Made by a program: the position numbers and the translations under genes. Shown in pieces: positions 30,528 to 41,699 of a stretch of DNA of 64,000 nucleotides. The notes beneath the pieces are model-generated. The model had not been told where the DNA came from. It made no database searches and saw nothing but the letters and a program-made list of their open reading frames with translations. Within the stretch, counting starts at the first letter, position 1; every line of letters starts with the position of its first letter. The stretch is from Hymenopus coronatus. Its lineage: Eukaryota > Arthropoda > Insecta > Mantodea > Hymenopodidae. The DNA lies in assembly GCA_030762935.1 (NCBI GenBank), contig CM060883.1:31180501-31244500 (forward strand). The letters are read 5' to 3'.

Positions 30528-30690
30528 CTTACTCTATTTGTCAATGTAATCGCCATTGCTGTAAGGTATTTATTGTCACGTGGTACCGTCTTTTTTTTCA
30601 ATAGAGATGTTATACATCGCTAAAGATTTGAGCGAAGATGTCATTTGTGCATTCGAATAAACCAATAAATTATTTGGCGATAAATAACAA
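30528..30690. mobile_element. Continuation of possible DNA-transposon remnant
   Basis: TCAATGTAATCGCCATTGCT GTAAGGTATTTATTGTCACG TGGTACC. Continuity with 30170-30262 follows from the S3 target-site duplication. Family tentative. Confidence 0.3.
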
Positions 30691-30696
30691 ACTGAA

Positions 30697-30798
30697 TGTT
30701 ATTTATGGATGTTCTTTAACTGCTGCGGTTCTTAGCGTCCCATTCTATATTGGGCGTGAAAAATCACTTACTTTTGCTCAGATACCTCTTTATCAGCA
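30697..30798 (-). mobile_element. S1 SINE, tail-end fragment
   Basis: GTTATTTATGGATGTTCTTT AACTGCTGCGG, TATTGGGCGTGAAAAATCAC and TCAGATACCTCTTTATCAG. The head half is missing. Confidence 0.85.
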
Positions 30799-32189
30799 CA
30801 GCTCGGCCCGGGGTCACGAAATTGTCGGGATTAGGTTCGGTGCACACAGAGTATAATTATGACGTAATGGAGTAGGCGTGGTGTCTGCAGCTCGAATCGA
30901 AACGTGTTGCACTGTCTATCATTGCTCACTGCCTGGCCTCGTGCAGTTGCTGCTAGTAGATTAATCAGTGAACACTGAAAGATATTTAAAACTGTCCAAA
31001 ATACGAAAGGGTAGGCTTTCACTACTGAAGAAACTAGTGGATGATTCAAACATATTTTGAGTGACAGGAGAAGAGCCTCTTCTATCGATACTGTAAATAT
31101 GTATCTTGTGATTCATTGCAATGAACTCTAAGTGAGCTTGGTTTATTTATGTTTATTATTTTTCAAAGCTCTGTACGTTATTATCCTGAATTTTTTGTAT
31201 CAAGTTTTATAATTTTATTTGCAAAACTACAAGGCGTTTTTATTTTCTAGTCATATTATGAAATAATTGCTTTATTGTTTTACTTTATGAATTAGAACGA
31301 TTCATTTAATGTCATTACATGCAATGGACTAATGTCGGAACAGATTGTACCTCAATGTGTGCATGTTTACGCTACAAAACCCCTCCCCACTACCCTCTCT
31401 TTATGCCGCTGAGTTTCAGAACCCAAAAGAGAGCTCCATTTATCAGTAATAAAGGAATCTGGCATGAGAATGACTCTGCCTGGATTCTAACCTAGTATGA
31501 GAGTCAAACGTGTTGACTACTGCTGTTCTAGGAGCTTTTAAGGAGCTTAAATTTTGTGGAAACTATATTTATTTGTTTGTTCTTTAATCCTGAATGAAAA
31601 AGCCAGAGAAACTGACGTAAGTGGTAAATTGACTTGATGAGTTGTGACCTTGCATAAACCGAGGTCATGACTTCATGAATACGCCACGTAAGAGAGAACA
31701 ATGTATGTAAGAGGTTGTATGACCGCTGCACGATATGGTACATTAAAACTCACTTTCCTGGAATCTTCGCATGAGTTCGCACGCCCACGGCGCTATTCGT
31801 GAATAAGAGGTGCAAGTTTACGACTGAAGAAGGATCTGCCATAGAATTTATTGCCACCGATGTGGTGGAAGGCTTCCAGCATACTTCAAGGTCATGTTGA
31901 CGTCACATTGCGCCTTAGATTCAGCTTTATTTTTATATCTCTAATTACGTCATGTGCTGCAAGTTTGTTTCCTAACAATTGACGGCGAGTTACGATTTCA
32001 CAAGAAATTGGCTGCTCATTTCTGCAGGGAATGTGTAATAACCAATCCATATGAGCAAACTATACTACCTATATATTCATTGTAAACGATTTGCAGATGA
32101 TATGGGATTATTAGCTAATAATGAAAAACAATTAAAAAAAGATTTAAAAGACATTGTTATAAAGACTAGAAGATTATAAAACCAAAATC
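30799..32189. other. 1.4 kb without recognised element or gene
   Basis: Mixed composition; parts near 30800-31050 and 31370-31500 are GC-richer. No frame beyond about 72 codons and no family motif. Confidence 0.4.
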
Positions 32190-33117
32190 GACACTAAAAA
32201 TCTGATGCGATCCATTCACATGACTTTCTCTACATATCTGCAACAAATTATTGTTAAAAAGCTAATGCTTCTATATTTTACTTCATGCTAATCGAGAAAA
32301 AATCAGCAGAAATAGTCCTATTACTTGCTTCCTTGTAAGTAGAAGTGAAATAAGAGAGTACCACAGGTTAAAATAATAGTCAAAAGATGGTTGCTATGTG
32401 ACTGAAGTTCCTTTGTTTATACAGACAGGAGTTGACAAATTTCTGTATGAGAAAAGTATGTTTTTCAAAGCGGAAACTAATAACAAGGAATATCTTAAAA
32501 ACGATCAACTCCACGTAAAAATGTACATAAAGTATATTGTGTGTTTTAATATGCTCTACATTTTCTGTATGGTAAGCTTTTGTCCATTTCTTGCGGTTTA
32601 GCAGTTATGCAAAATTCGGCAAAATTCATCCAGAATAAATTGAGCTTCCGAGGCTATTCCCAGAAAAGTCAAGATATACATTTTATTCGGGGTGCAAATA
32701 GCTTTAATATACGTGATTTTAATCAAAATCGTTACAGCCATGTTTAAGAAAATCAAAATGTTCGAAAATGTTTACATGTAAAGGTTTTTTTTTTTTTGTG
32801 GTGGGTGGGGGGATTTTCTTGAAAATTTTCGTGTGGCATCCTTGGAAGATACTATACCTAAGTACCAAATTTGGTATTTAACGGTCTTTTCATTTTTGAG
32901 CTATGTTATCCACAGACACACACACACATACCCACACAGACAGTCAGACAGACACAGACACACACGGACCTTTCTTTAAAACAAATCTTTCTTTTTTTTT
33001 TGGATTCAGGGGATCCTAAAATATGTATTTCCGGTGAAATCTCGGTATCGAATTTTTGGGTGGAATACAATACTTCCTCTATACACTATGTACATAGTAC
33101 GTGTAGAGAAAGTATTA
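32190..33117 (+). mobile_element. HLR, full length
   Basis: AAAAATCTGATGCGATCCAT TCACATGACTTTCTCTAC to a CA tract with CAGTCAGACAGACACAGAC, TTTCCGGTGAAATCTCGGTA and CTATGTACATAGTACGTGTA GAGAAAGTA. All modules present. Confidence 0.93.
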
Positions 33118-33167
33118 AATACATATCATGATAATAAATAAGATAAATGCTGGAGTTCATCTAAATT

Positions 33168-33262
33168 AAAAACCTCATGTGTTCCATTCACATGACTTTA
33201 TCTACATATCTGCAACAAATTATTGTTAAAAAGCTTATGCTTCGTTTTACTTCATGCTAACC
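33168..33262 (+). mobile_element. HLR 5'-end fragment cut by the 0.8-kb array
   Basis: CATGTGTTCCATTCACATGA CTTTATCTACATATCTGCAA C to CTTCATGCTAA, then an abrupt change to the tandem array. Confidence 0.85.
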
Positions 33263-36165
33263 ACGTGTTACAGTCACCAGCATCTAATTAGATTATCATG
33301 TTGTTTTTGGTAGATTGTTTTGTTGTCAGCGCCTGTTGCTGTCATTTCTGCCAATTTTTTTATCTTGATTACATGAAGTAGATAAAAGATTAGCTTGTGT
33401 AAAATAGTTTTTACTGAATAGGTAAAGAGTGTTATGTGGTGTTTCCTGTTATACTTAATAAAGACATTTACTTCTGTAAATTAATCTTCTCCAAATAGAA
33501 GCAACCCAATGCCATTGTCAGTACTCCCTACTAGAGACAATTGTGGTTCAATTATGTATCACCAAACCCTGAACAGAATGGAGTCCAATTTTCTTTAGTA
33601 CTAATATTAAAGCTCAATTGTAGCGTTTGTCCTCGTGTATAAAATTGGTAAAAAAAAAAAAAACAAACGTGGAGTGTTGTCTACTCGAGTGTCAAGTAAA
33701 CTAATTTGGATGATACTGTCACCTTCATCTAATTAGATTATCTATGTCACTAATTCACCTGGGTGGTGTTAACTGTTTATTGTATAGTGTTGTAATATCC
33801 AAAAAAGATGATTAATCAAATGTTTAGTAACAATAAAATTAGGCTGGTTATAGCTGTTTATATTATAAAAATATGAATGTTTTTGCAGTGAAGCTGTAGT
33901 GTGTTTTTTAATAAAAAGAGCAAAATCCATGCAACTGCAGTCAAATGTAACCCCGTCAGCATCTAAGAGTGCCATCACACCGGTTATTTTACTTGGCTCT
34001 CCCCATCCTTTACCACAGGCACATTTTACTGCAGTCGCTGGGACTCGAACTCACAAAGGGATACGAATTTCATGAAATCACTTAGGGACTGGCTCTTTGC
34101 TTTAGCCCGAATATTCTTTTATTCCCTTGTACCTGTAAGAAAATAATATGTAAAACACCATTTCTGCTAGTTTTTTATCTTGATTATATGAAGTAAATAG
34201 AACAATTAGCTGTGTAAGAATAGTTTTTACTGAATAGGTAAAGCGTGTTATGTGGTGTGTTTCCTGTTATATGTAATAAATACATTCATTTCCGTAAATT
34301 ATCTTCTTCAAATATAAGTAACACAATGCCATTGCCAGTACTGCCAACTAGAGACATTTTTTATTCAATTGCGTAGTGGCGAATCCTGAATGCAATGGAG
34401 TCCAAATTTCTTTAGTTCTAATCTTAAAGTTAAATCGCAGCTGTTTGTCCTCGTGTATAAAATTGGTAAAAAACGTCATAATGTTGGTCTACTCGAGTGT
34501 CCAATGTGCTATTACACCAGTCATTTTACTTGGGCTCTCCCCTTCCTTTTCCTCAGGTACATTGACTGCAGTCGCTGGGACTCGAGCTCACAAATGGCGT
34601 TTTATTTATGGCCGCTCTTTAACTTCTGTACTTCTCAGCGTCCCATTCTATTCTGGGCGTGAAAGACCGCTTAATTTTGCTCAGAGGCCTCTCTATCATG
34701 CTTGAGGTTCTTTTACATGCCGTAAATCTACGACACGGGAGCAATGGCTTTACTTCCCTTCCGAGGGAAGCCATGCTAAGGATTTTTACGCCCGAAAAAA
34801 TCCATCGTCCTCCACCTGGTTTGAACCTGCGACCTTATATATATATATATGAAGTTAACATGGTAAACATTACACCACGAAAGGCAACTTTTATTGCCCT
34901 TCTACCTATAAAGAAATATGTAAAAAAAATCATTTCGGCTAATCTTTTATCTTGATTATATGAAGTAGATAGAAGAATTAGCTTCTGAATAGGTAAAGAG
35001 TATTACGTGATGTTTCCTGTTATACTTAATAAATGCGTTTGCTTCTGTAAATTATCTTCTTCAAATAGAAGCAACCCAATGCCATTGCCAGTACTGCCAA
35101 CTAAAGAAAATTTTATTCCATTGTATAGCACCAAACACTGAACGCAATGGAGTCCAATTTCCTTTAGTTCTAAAATTAAACTTAAATCGCAGCCGTTTGT
35201 CCTCGTGTATAAAATTGGTAAAAACGTGGTAGTGTTTGTCTACTCAAGTGTCAAGTAAACTAATTTGGATGATTGCTTTATTGTCACCACCTGTTACTGT
35301 CGCCAGCTTCTAATTAGATTATCTATGTCACTAATTCGCCTGGGTGGTGTTAACTCTTTATTGCATAGTGTTGCAAATATCCAAAAAGATGATTAATTAC
35401 ATGTTTAGTATTATCTAGTTTCGTATTACACTAACATTCGACAGTTATAGCTGTTTTATATTATAAAATTTATTAATATTTTGCTGTAGTTTTTTGTTTT
35501 TCAACAAAAAGGGCAACATCCATGCAACTGCAGTAGCACCATCAGCATCTAAGAATGCCATCACACCGATTATTTTACTTGGGCTCTCCCCATCCTTTAC
35601 CACAGGCACATTTTACTGCAGTCGCTGGGACTCGAACTCACAAAGGGACATGAATTTCAGGAAATTACTTAGGGACTAGCTCTTCGCTTTAGCCTGAATA
35701 TTCTTTTATTCCCCTTCTACCTATAAGGAAATATATAAACTACAATTTCTGCTAGTTTTGTATCTTGATTATATGAAGTAAATAGAATAATTAGCTGTGT
35801 AAGAATAGTTTTTGCTGAAGAGGTAAAGAGTGTTATGTGGTGTGTTTCCTGTTAAATACATTCACTTCTGTAAATTAACTTCTTCAAATATAAGCAACAC
35901 AATGCTATAGCCACTAGAGACACTTCTTGATTCAATTGTGTAGCGCCAAACCCTGAACAGAATGGAGTCCAATTTCCTTTAGTACTAATATTAAAGTTCA
36001 ATTGTAGCGTTTGTCCTCGTGTATACAATTGGTAAAAAACGTGGTAGTGTTGGTTTACTCGAGTGTCAAGTAAACTAATTTGGATGATTGTTTTGTTGTC
36101 CCCGCCTGTTACTGTCACCAGCATCTAATTAGATTATCGTGTTGCTACATCGCCTGGGTGGAGTT
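33263..36165. repeat. Tandem array of ~0.8-kb units, four copies
   Basis: The anchor TATCTTGATTA(C/T)ATGAAG TA falls at 33361, 34176, 34948 and 35761 (steps 815, 772, 813). Shared blocks in order: GAATAGGTAAAGAGTGTTAT, AATGCCATTG.CAGTACT, AATGGAGTCCAATTTC, GTTTGTCCTCGTGTATAAAA TTGG, CTACTCGAGTGTCAAGTAAA, CATCTAATTAGATTATC, GATGATTAAT, CATGCAACTGCAGT, TGGGACTCGAACTCACAAAG and a return to the anchor. Unit 2 lost its middle and gained an S1; unit 4 is truncated after TTAGATTATCGTGTTG. Each unit carries an antisense B-box-like GGGACTCGAACTC, so a SINE head was captured before amplification. Not coding. Confidence 0.9.
34594..34890 (-). mobile_element. S1 SINE inside array unit 2
   Basis: GTTTTATTTATGGCCGCTCT, GAGGCCTCTCTATCATGCTT, CTTCCCTTCCGAGGGAAGCC, a TGGTTTGAACCTGCGACC B box, then a (TA)n expansion at 34836-34852 where other copies read GGGTATATG, and CATGGTAAACATTACACCAC. 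It inserted next to the B-box-like motif of the array unit, and only in this unit. Confidence 0.9.
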
Positions 36166-36489
36166 AAAACCGATACAGGATGTGAGCTGTCTCTGGTTAC
36201 ACAAAGTCAAACGCATTGTTTCCTGTCGTCTCTGCCCCAGCTTTCCATTGCAAAAATTGCCTATCGTAACAACTGACTGCACGCCCGCTCCAGCGAAATA
36301 TGTAGCATACTAACTCTGCCAGGAGCCAGGAGCAGGAACTAGTCGCCCGAGTGTACTCGGGCGGGGGCAAATCACCACGGTACCTATCCGCTTTTCTCGC
36401 GGATTTACCCGTGTGATATAAAAGATGTAGTCTTATGCAAGCGTTTTTGTCTGTGTCAAAGTAATTGGGCAGGGTGTTTCCCTCTGTGC
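36166..36489. other. GC-richer unassigned sequence
   Basis: Continuous with the 5S-like block to the right and perhaps the body of the same element. GTCGCCCGAGTGTACTCGGGCG near 36342 is a strong short hairpin (CGCCCGAGT/ACTCGGGCG). Confidence 0.4.
36340..36363. repeat. Short GC-rich hairpin
   Basis: CGCCCGAGT and ACTCGGGCG face each other around GT, a 9-bp stem with minimal loop. Function unknown. Confidence 0.7.
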
Positions 36490-36592
36490 AGCCGGCGCAG
36501 TCTGACTTACCTACCTGAGTGGTCACCCACCCAGAGAGGGACCAGGCCCGATGCTGCTTACCTTGGCCAGCCGCTTGCGGGCTGTCAAGGAA
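36490..36592 (-). mobile_element. 5S-rRNA-like fragment (SINE3-type?)
   Basis: On the minus strand it reads AAGGTAAGCAGCATCGGGCC TGGTC, then GGGTGGGTGACCACTCAGG. This matches the order of the 5S rRNA internal promoter and 3' half (GTTAAGCAGC.TCGGGC..GGTTAGTACTTGGATGGG TGACC-like) with changes. A functional 5S gene is excluded: the 5' third is absent. A 5S-headed SINE or a dispersed 5S pseudogene are the options. Confidence 0.65.
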
Positions 36593-36738
36593 AGCAGTGC
36601 CGGGCTCATCACAACTCCCCTTTATACCTGTATATGGTCTTTCAGGAAGTAGTTCTCACATTTGCCGCAGCACCGCGCTAAAGAACAAAGAGGCCTAAAA
36701 TGATCAAATGTTGCCCAGTACGTAGATGATACAGTTTT

Positions 36739-36941
36739 TTTTTTTTTTTTTTTTTGTATTGTTTCATTTGTATAGCCCCCTTCAACTTCAATGATCATAT
36801 CTGGAGCTTTGACTTGCATTTACTCTCACATTCATACTTCCAGACTCTATGAGGGATAGGGAACAATTCTGGTTAAAGAAAAATTCCCCGTCCCAGCCGG
36901 GAATCGAACCCGGGACCACTCGACCACGGAGGCAGTCGGTA
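36739..36941 (-). mobile_element. S4 SINE with TSD and poly(A)
   Basis: ATACAGTTTT at 36729-36738 and 36942-36951. A T run follows the left copy (poly(A) of a minus-strand element). Body TCATACTTCCAGACTCTATG AGGGATAGGGAACAATTC, antisense B box GGGAATCGAACCCGGGACC and CTCGACCACGGAGGCAG at the head. Confidence 0.88.
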
Positions 36942-37324
36942 ATACAGTTTTGTTTTACACTGCTATTGACCCTACAAGAGCCGTTAGAAAAGTGCAAAAT
37001 CACATATATTTATATGCAAACTGGGGCAGTCAATGGAAAACAAATCTTAACACTGAGAAACACAAACCATCTGCTTTACAAAATGTTCACTCAAATACAC
37101 TGAAAATCAGAAATAAGGAACTAGATTACAGTACTCAGTGTTTACCTCTGTGTGTCATTAGATCAGTGCTTGTTATGACATAAACATGTAGAACAAACAA
37201 AAGGAAAAACAACAAGCCAGGACAATCCAACTCCATCCACTACTCAAGTCAGGATGTATATCGATAAAAAGGAAGCTACAACTCTTCAAAACTTTGATTC
37301 TACCAATACTAGTTCACGCGGCTA

Positions 37325-37593
37325 CAGTCGCCCTCCGTGGTGTAGTGGTTACCATGCTAACTTCATACACCCAAGGTCGCGGGTTTAAACCTGGCGGAGG
37401 ACGATGGATTTTTTCAGGTGTAAAAATTCTTAGCATGGCTTCCTTCGGAAGGGAAATAAAGCCGTTGGTGCCGTGTCGTAGATTTACGGCACATAAAAGA
37501 ACTTCAAGCTTGATAGAGAGGCCTCTGAGCAAAATTAAACGGTCTTTCACGCCCAATTTAGAATGGGACGCTGAGAAGCACAGCAGTTAACTT
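37325..37593 (+). mobile_element. S1 SINE, full length, forward
   Basis: Head GTCGCCCTCCGTGGTGTAGT GGTTACC (A box) and GGTCGCGGGTTTAAACCTGG (B box), then GGCTTCCTTCGGAAGGGAA, GAGAGGCCTCTGAGCAAAAT TAA and the tail TTTAGAATGGGACGCTGAG. The best forward reference for S1. Inserted beside a mariner remnant. Confidence 0.92.
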
Positions 37594-37597
37594 CATC

Positions 37598-37712
37598 TGA
37601 TGACGAAAAAGTGATTCCACGTCCTTTATCTTTAGTTTTTGGAAAAAAAATCAAAAGGTGCCAAGTCGGAATGTATGGTAGAAGGACCACAGTGCTGATC
37701 CTTAAGGCATCC
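37598..37712 (-). pseudogene. mariner transposase remnant (third Asp region)
   Basis: On the minus strand a short frame reads SDLAPFDFF, then KTKDKGRGITFSSSDE, matching the mariner C-terminal segment around the third catalytic Asp (PYSPDLAP.DFFLFPKLKD-like). Upstream sequence has no open frame. A third, older mariner lineage, distinct from 14081 and 56843. Confidence 0.55.
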
Positions 37713-37914
37713 AGATACTCGGTTGTTATTTTTGCTTAATCTTTGCACCTGCTGAAAGTGATTTCAAACACAGTTCTCCAGATAGTTATGCGTCAAACGC
37801 CTTCCCTTGCTGCAACGCTTCTTGTCTCCACATCTCAAAGAACTTCTATGTGGTGTGTGTGATGCCAGAGAGGATTCCACATTGCAACCATTGGCTTATT
37901 GAACGTCAGACCCC
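37713..37914 (-). other. Probable upstream part of mariner remnant
   Basis: No readable frame, but no other repeat matches it and it is continuous with the remnant. Confidence 0.3.
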
Positions 37915-38352
37915 AGGAGGATAGGATGAGGTGAGAGTATTATAAACGGGCGGCCGAAATCGGAAGGCGGGTGAAGAGCCACGTGAAGGGTCCCTAACAT
38001 ATTCCAAGCAATCTCCATCTCGACACAGCGGGCGCCAGGACTCGTGCCACAGGTCGGATCGGATTCCTTGGGTCTACAGTCGACTTCCAACGCCATTCCG
38101 CCGCCGAGAGTTGTATTTCCAGAGCGCATTCACCTCCAAGCAAGGATGACATCACTGCAATCCTCGTCGACCCTTCAATCATGAAAGAGACCGATTGGAT
38201 GAAATAGAGATGATTTGAAGGGACAGGAAGGTCGGGGGAGTGAAGAAACCTGCCCAGCATTTGGCTAGTGACCCGGGAAAACTCCCAGAAAAATCCATGG
38301 GTCAAGAAGATCGGCCACAAGAATCTATCCCACGACCTCCCGAATGCCAGTA
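37915..38352 (-). mobile_element. SINE-like repeat S8, second copy
   Basis: GC-rich. Contains CCGAAATCGG, GGAAAACTCCCAGAAAAATC CATGGGTCAAGAAG and CCACGACCTCCCGAATGCC, shared in order with 711-1046. The open frames (up to 124 codons) on both strands are by-products of GC content. Confidence 0.6.
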
Positions 38353-38544
38353 TGAAGAAATTCTTCATCGTATCTCTCTTGATCTCTCAAGATCCGAAAC
38401 ACTCCTCTCAAGAGGGCCACTCTCTCTTAAACGTCGGTGAATTCACAAGAATATTCGTGAACAAGGAAATTACCTGTCGAGGTATCCTACATCTCACTTG
38501 CTATCATGATGCATTACTATCGGTCATACATGTAACATAATTCG

Positions 38545-38790
38545 GTCTGAATAGGCAGAGTCAGGCCGTAGCCGGGATTTGAACCACGGATCCGCCAGGC
38601 TCTAGCCGGTTGCTCTACCACTGGCTACCATGCCCGCATAGCAATGAATTTCTCAAGTGACTCAACTCGTTTCCCAGGAAACCACAAGGTGATCTCAAAT
38701 TATTTTGAGATGACAACCCCATTGGCGACTTACAATGTTTTAAGTACTTCAAGTCCCAGGATTCATAGTATAGCCAGTTATTATGGTCAA
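38545..38790 (-). mobile_element. SINE-like repeat S9
   Basis: Antisense tRNA-like GCCGGGATTTGAACCACGGA TC and GGTTGCTCTACCACTGGCTA CC, then CAAGTGACTCAACTCG, AGGTGATCTCAAATTATTTT GAGATGAC. Related to 1747-2015 and 49900-50200. Confidence 0.65.
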
Positions 38791-39109
38791 TTAAATAATT
38801 CGGTCTAATAACTCACACATTACATTTTATTCTGCTTTCCTTGCTCTACAAAAACAACAAATGACAATCAATCAGCGAAAAAGATTTAACTCAATTAATT
38901 TGTATTCTTTGCTCTACTACAAATAACCAATCAAAATCTAATTAAACGGCCAGAGGACAGCATTTTGATTAAAGTAATTTGCACAAATCCTTGAGTTGCT
39001 CTCCAACAAAAGGTTTTCAGACCTATGTTGACATGCACTTTGTTTATTTATTTATTTTTTGTTAATTCTATAGCACCTTTAATTGCCATGGTCATGTGCT
39101 TCTTCTCTG
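38791..39109. other. Unassigned AT-rich sequence
   Basis: A loosely repeated ATTCTTTGCTCTAC/CTTGCTCTAC motif occurs about 40-50 bases apart at 38840-38920. Nothing else recognised. Confidence 0.35.
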
Positions 39110-39245
39110 AAACAATTTTGAGCTTTAACAGTAGGTTTTTCACACACGCATACTACCAGACCCTATAGAGGGTCCTAAAAAAAAAAAAACTTTCTACCCT
39201 CCTGCCGAAAATCGAGTCCGGGACTTACGAATTGTTTCGATGTTG
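39110..39245 (-). mobile_element. S4 SINE, diverged
   Basis: CACACGCATACTACCAGACC CTATAGAGGG and CGAAAATCGAGTCCGGGAC match the S4 body and antisense B box at 36739-36941. Confidence 0.65.
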
Positions 39246-39481
39246 GGAGGGCGTAACCGAAATATTTGACAATACATACATACCTTGTATAATAGATTCT
39301 TCCAATGCGTTACTCTAGGTCTATAACACTAGTTTTAGTTTCTTATAGTTTAGTTATTTATTATCAGAATATAAAGTCTTACAATGCTGATATATTAACT
39401 GATTATTGATAAAGGACATTATCTCAAATTTTAATAATTAAAGGATTTAAAATATAATAAAGAAAGTATGACTTTTACTAC

Positions 39482-39811
39482 CCATTCAATATACACATTT
39501 TATTTGTCATAAAAGTATATTAAAATACGATAATTTAATAAAAATCGTTAGGGCCAGTTTTGATAAAATCAAAATTTTCGATTTTTTTTTATTTAAAGGG
39601 TAATTTTAAAAGGTGGATTTTCTTGCAAATCCTCTGTCGTATTCTTTGAAGCTATTGAACTTAAATACCAAGTTTGGTATTTAACAGAGTTGGGACTACT
39701 CTGCACACATGGACATTTTTCTAAAAAAGCTGATATTGGATTCAGGTGTCTCAAAACAATACCTTCTCTATCTACTATGTACATTGTACATATATGTTAG
39801 AGAAGGTAAAG
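39482..39811 (+). mobile_element. HLR copy, 3' half
   Basis: CATTCAATATACACATTTTA TTTGTC, AATCGTTAGGGCCAGTTTTG, CTTAAATACCAAGTTTGGTA TTTAAC, then a deletion of the microsatellite and CTATGTACATTGTACATATA TGTTAGAGAAGGTAAA. Confidence 0.87.
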
Positions 39812-39905
39812 GTGTTAAGCATACAGCAAAGAATATATTGAAACGTCATTTAAACCCAAAATCTATTAAATTTAGCGTGTTTCAGTTTGCGGCGTAGTTT
39901 TTCTT

Positions 39906-40147
39906 CTCTCTATTAGTTTAACGTCCTTTAACCTGGTCGGTCATATCGGGCGATGAATGAAATCGGTGAAGTGATACTCAAATGATCTCGGGGTCCTTAG
40001 AACTTTAGATACTCAACATTCGTCTTCTCAGGATAAGGGAAAACCCCGAAAAAACCTTATCCGGGTAACTCACCCTAAGCGGGATTCGAACTCGCGACAA
40101 GTTGAAAGTGAGGCAGACACGCTACCACCACACTACCCAGGCGGGCC
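39906..40147 (-). mobile_element. S3 SINE, full length
   Basis: TAGTTTAACGTCCTTTAACC TGGTCGGTCATATCGGGCG, TTCGTCTTCTCAGGATAAGG, GCGGGATTCGAACTCGCGAC and GCTACCACCACACTACCCAG GCGGGCC. Confidence 0.9.
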
Positions 40148-40262
40148 AATGGATTGTTATTGAAATATAATTTGAAGGTGGATTTAATTGTAATTTTATA
40201 AAGATTGTTAAAATGTAGTTTTCATCGAATACGAATGTTCATATTATAGTTCATTATTATTA

Positions 40263-40293
<31 letters not shown>

Positions 40294-40425
40294 ATTTATT
40301 AAATGTTCATATTCCATCCTGCTTTCTTAAAGCATACCTCTGCAAAGCAGAAATTCATTTATACAATATATTTATGTTCCTAAATCCGGACGCATGATTC
40401 TGAGTGTCCTTGAGCATTAAATGGT
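40148..40425. other. Unassigned, with (ATT)n
   Basis: AT-rich; (ATT)n with an ATA interruption at about 40255-40305. Confidence 0.5.
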
Positions 40426-40690
40426 ACTGCGGACATCATATTTTATGATTTCGTCATAGGCAATAAACGCTTTGTTTTTGTAGATTGTTTCATAAGCCCG
40501 AATTTCCGCGTCATCGGGCGGGCACCTTGGATGAGTGAGCAGGCTGTGATTAGGAATGTCCGTTTATATCCGACATGATTACAGCGTTGCGTTGGCGAGA
40601 TATTCCTTTTGTTGAAGCAATAGGATGTGCCAACCCATGACTCCATCCTCATGACCACTGTGGGAACAAGCCAGCTGAGGATGACAACCA
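40426..40690 (-). pseudogene. Coding-like island, unknown protein
   Basis: Not identified. On the minus strand one frame reads HPRCPPDDAEIRAYETIYKN and on to a TAA near 40426; the composition (acidic and basic residues, no repeats) looks like true protein. Upstream the same frame is interrupted by two stops around 40580-40595, beyond which it reads GVMGWHILLLQQKEYLANAT. An alternative 82-codon ORF overlaps in another frame. AATCACAG at about 40556-40549 could be an acceptor. Either an exon with a preceding intron remnant or a decayed gene or transposon. G+C is well above the flanks. Confidence 0.3.
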
Positions 40691-40769
40691 CACGGCCTCC
40701 ATGTCTATATTCGACTCCTGACTGGGTTGCTTATCAATGGCGTTTGATGCCCTTAGGTCTGCGTTACTT

Positions 40770-41699
40770 ATGATGAAAATCTTATATATTCCATTCACAT
40801 GGCACCATCTAGCCGTTCCACAAACAAACTTTCCGTATAAAATATTATTCTTTTATCTACGTCTTACTAATCAAGTTAAACATTTCCAGAAATGATCTTA
40901 TTACTTGCTTTCTTTTTCAGTAGAATAGAAATAAGGGTATACACTAGGCTAAAGCAATAGCAAAATCTCTTTAAAGCGGGTCGCTAGGTGAAGCAATTGA
41001 AATTCGATTCTCTTTGCTTGCAAGGATTAAATTAAAGGCAGACGAAAAGAAAGATGTCTCCTTTTTGAGAAAACTTTAAGTACATTAAAAATGAAATTTC
41101 GAAAACGGTCAATACAGCAAAAAATGTATATGATATAAATTTTGTGTTTTAACGAGTTCCACATTTTTGTGTAGTAAGTTTTTGTCTATCTCTTACGATT
41201 TTCTAGTTATACAAAAGTAATCCAGCATGAAGAGGTCTTCAGAGGCTATTTGCAAACAATTCACGATATATAATATATTTATATATGTGTGAATATATTT
41301 CGTTTGTTATAAAAATATCTTAAACACATGGGATTTTAATAAAAATCTATGGAGCCGTTTTTGAGAAAATAAAAACTTTCAAGAAATGTTCCATGTAAAG
41401 GGTAGTTGGGGGTGGAGAGGTTTTATTGAAAATCTTCGTGTTGTATCCTTGGAAGAAACTAAACTTAAGTATTACGTTTGGTATTTAACCGACTTTTAGT
41501 TTTGAGCTATAGTGCCCACAGACACACATATACACAGAGAGACAGATACACACATGAACATGTTTCTATAAAGTTGTTGTTGTTTTTGATACAGCGAGTC
41601 TCAAAAATATAGTATGAAATCTCGGTAACGAAATTTTGGGCAGAATGCAATACCTTCTCTATATACTATGCACATAGTACGTGTACAAAAAGTAAAAGG
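40770..41699 (+). mobile_element. HLR, full length, diverged
   Basis: TCTTATATATTCCATTCACA TGGCACCATCTAG through AAGGGTATACACTAGGCTAA AG, GGAGCCGTTTTTGAGAAAAT, AGGGTAGTTGGGGGTGGAGA and CTATGCACATAGTACGTGTA CAAAAAGTAAAAG. The GACA part reads GAGAGACAGATACACAC. Confidence 0.9.

Noticed and set aside
33263..36165. CRISPR array or prokaryotic repeat
   Set aside because: Units are about 800 bp, contain SINEs and lie in a SINE- and mariner-rich animal genome.
37294..37590. Open frames across S1 copies in both directions (e.g. 37294, 46319, 15687)
   Set aside because: S1 is a tRNA-headed SINE; the recurrent peptides are by-products of the conserved body.
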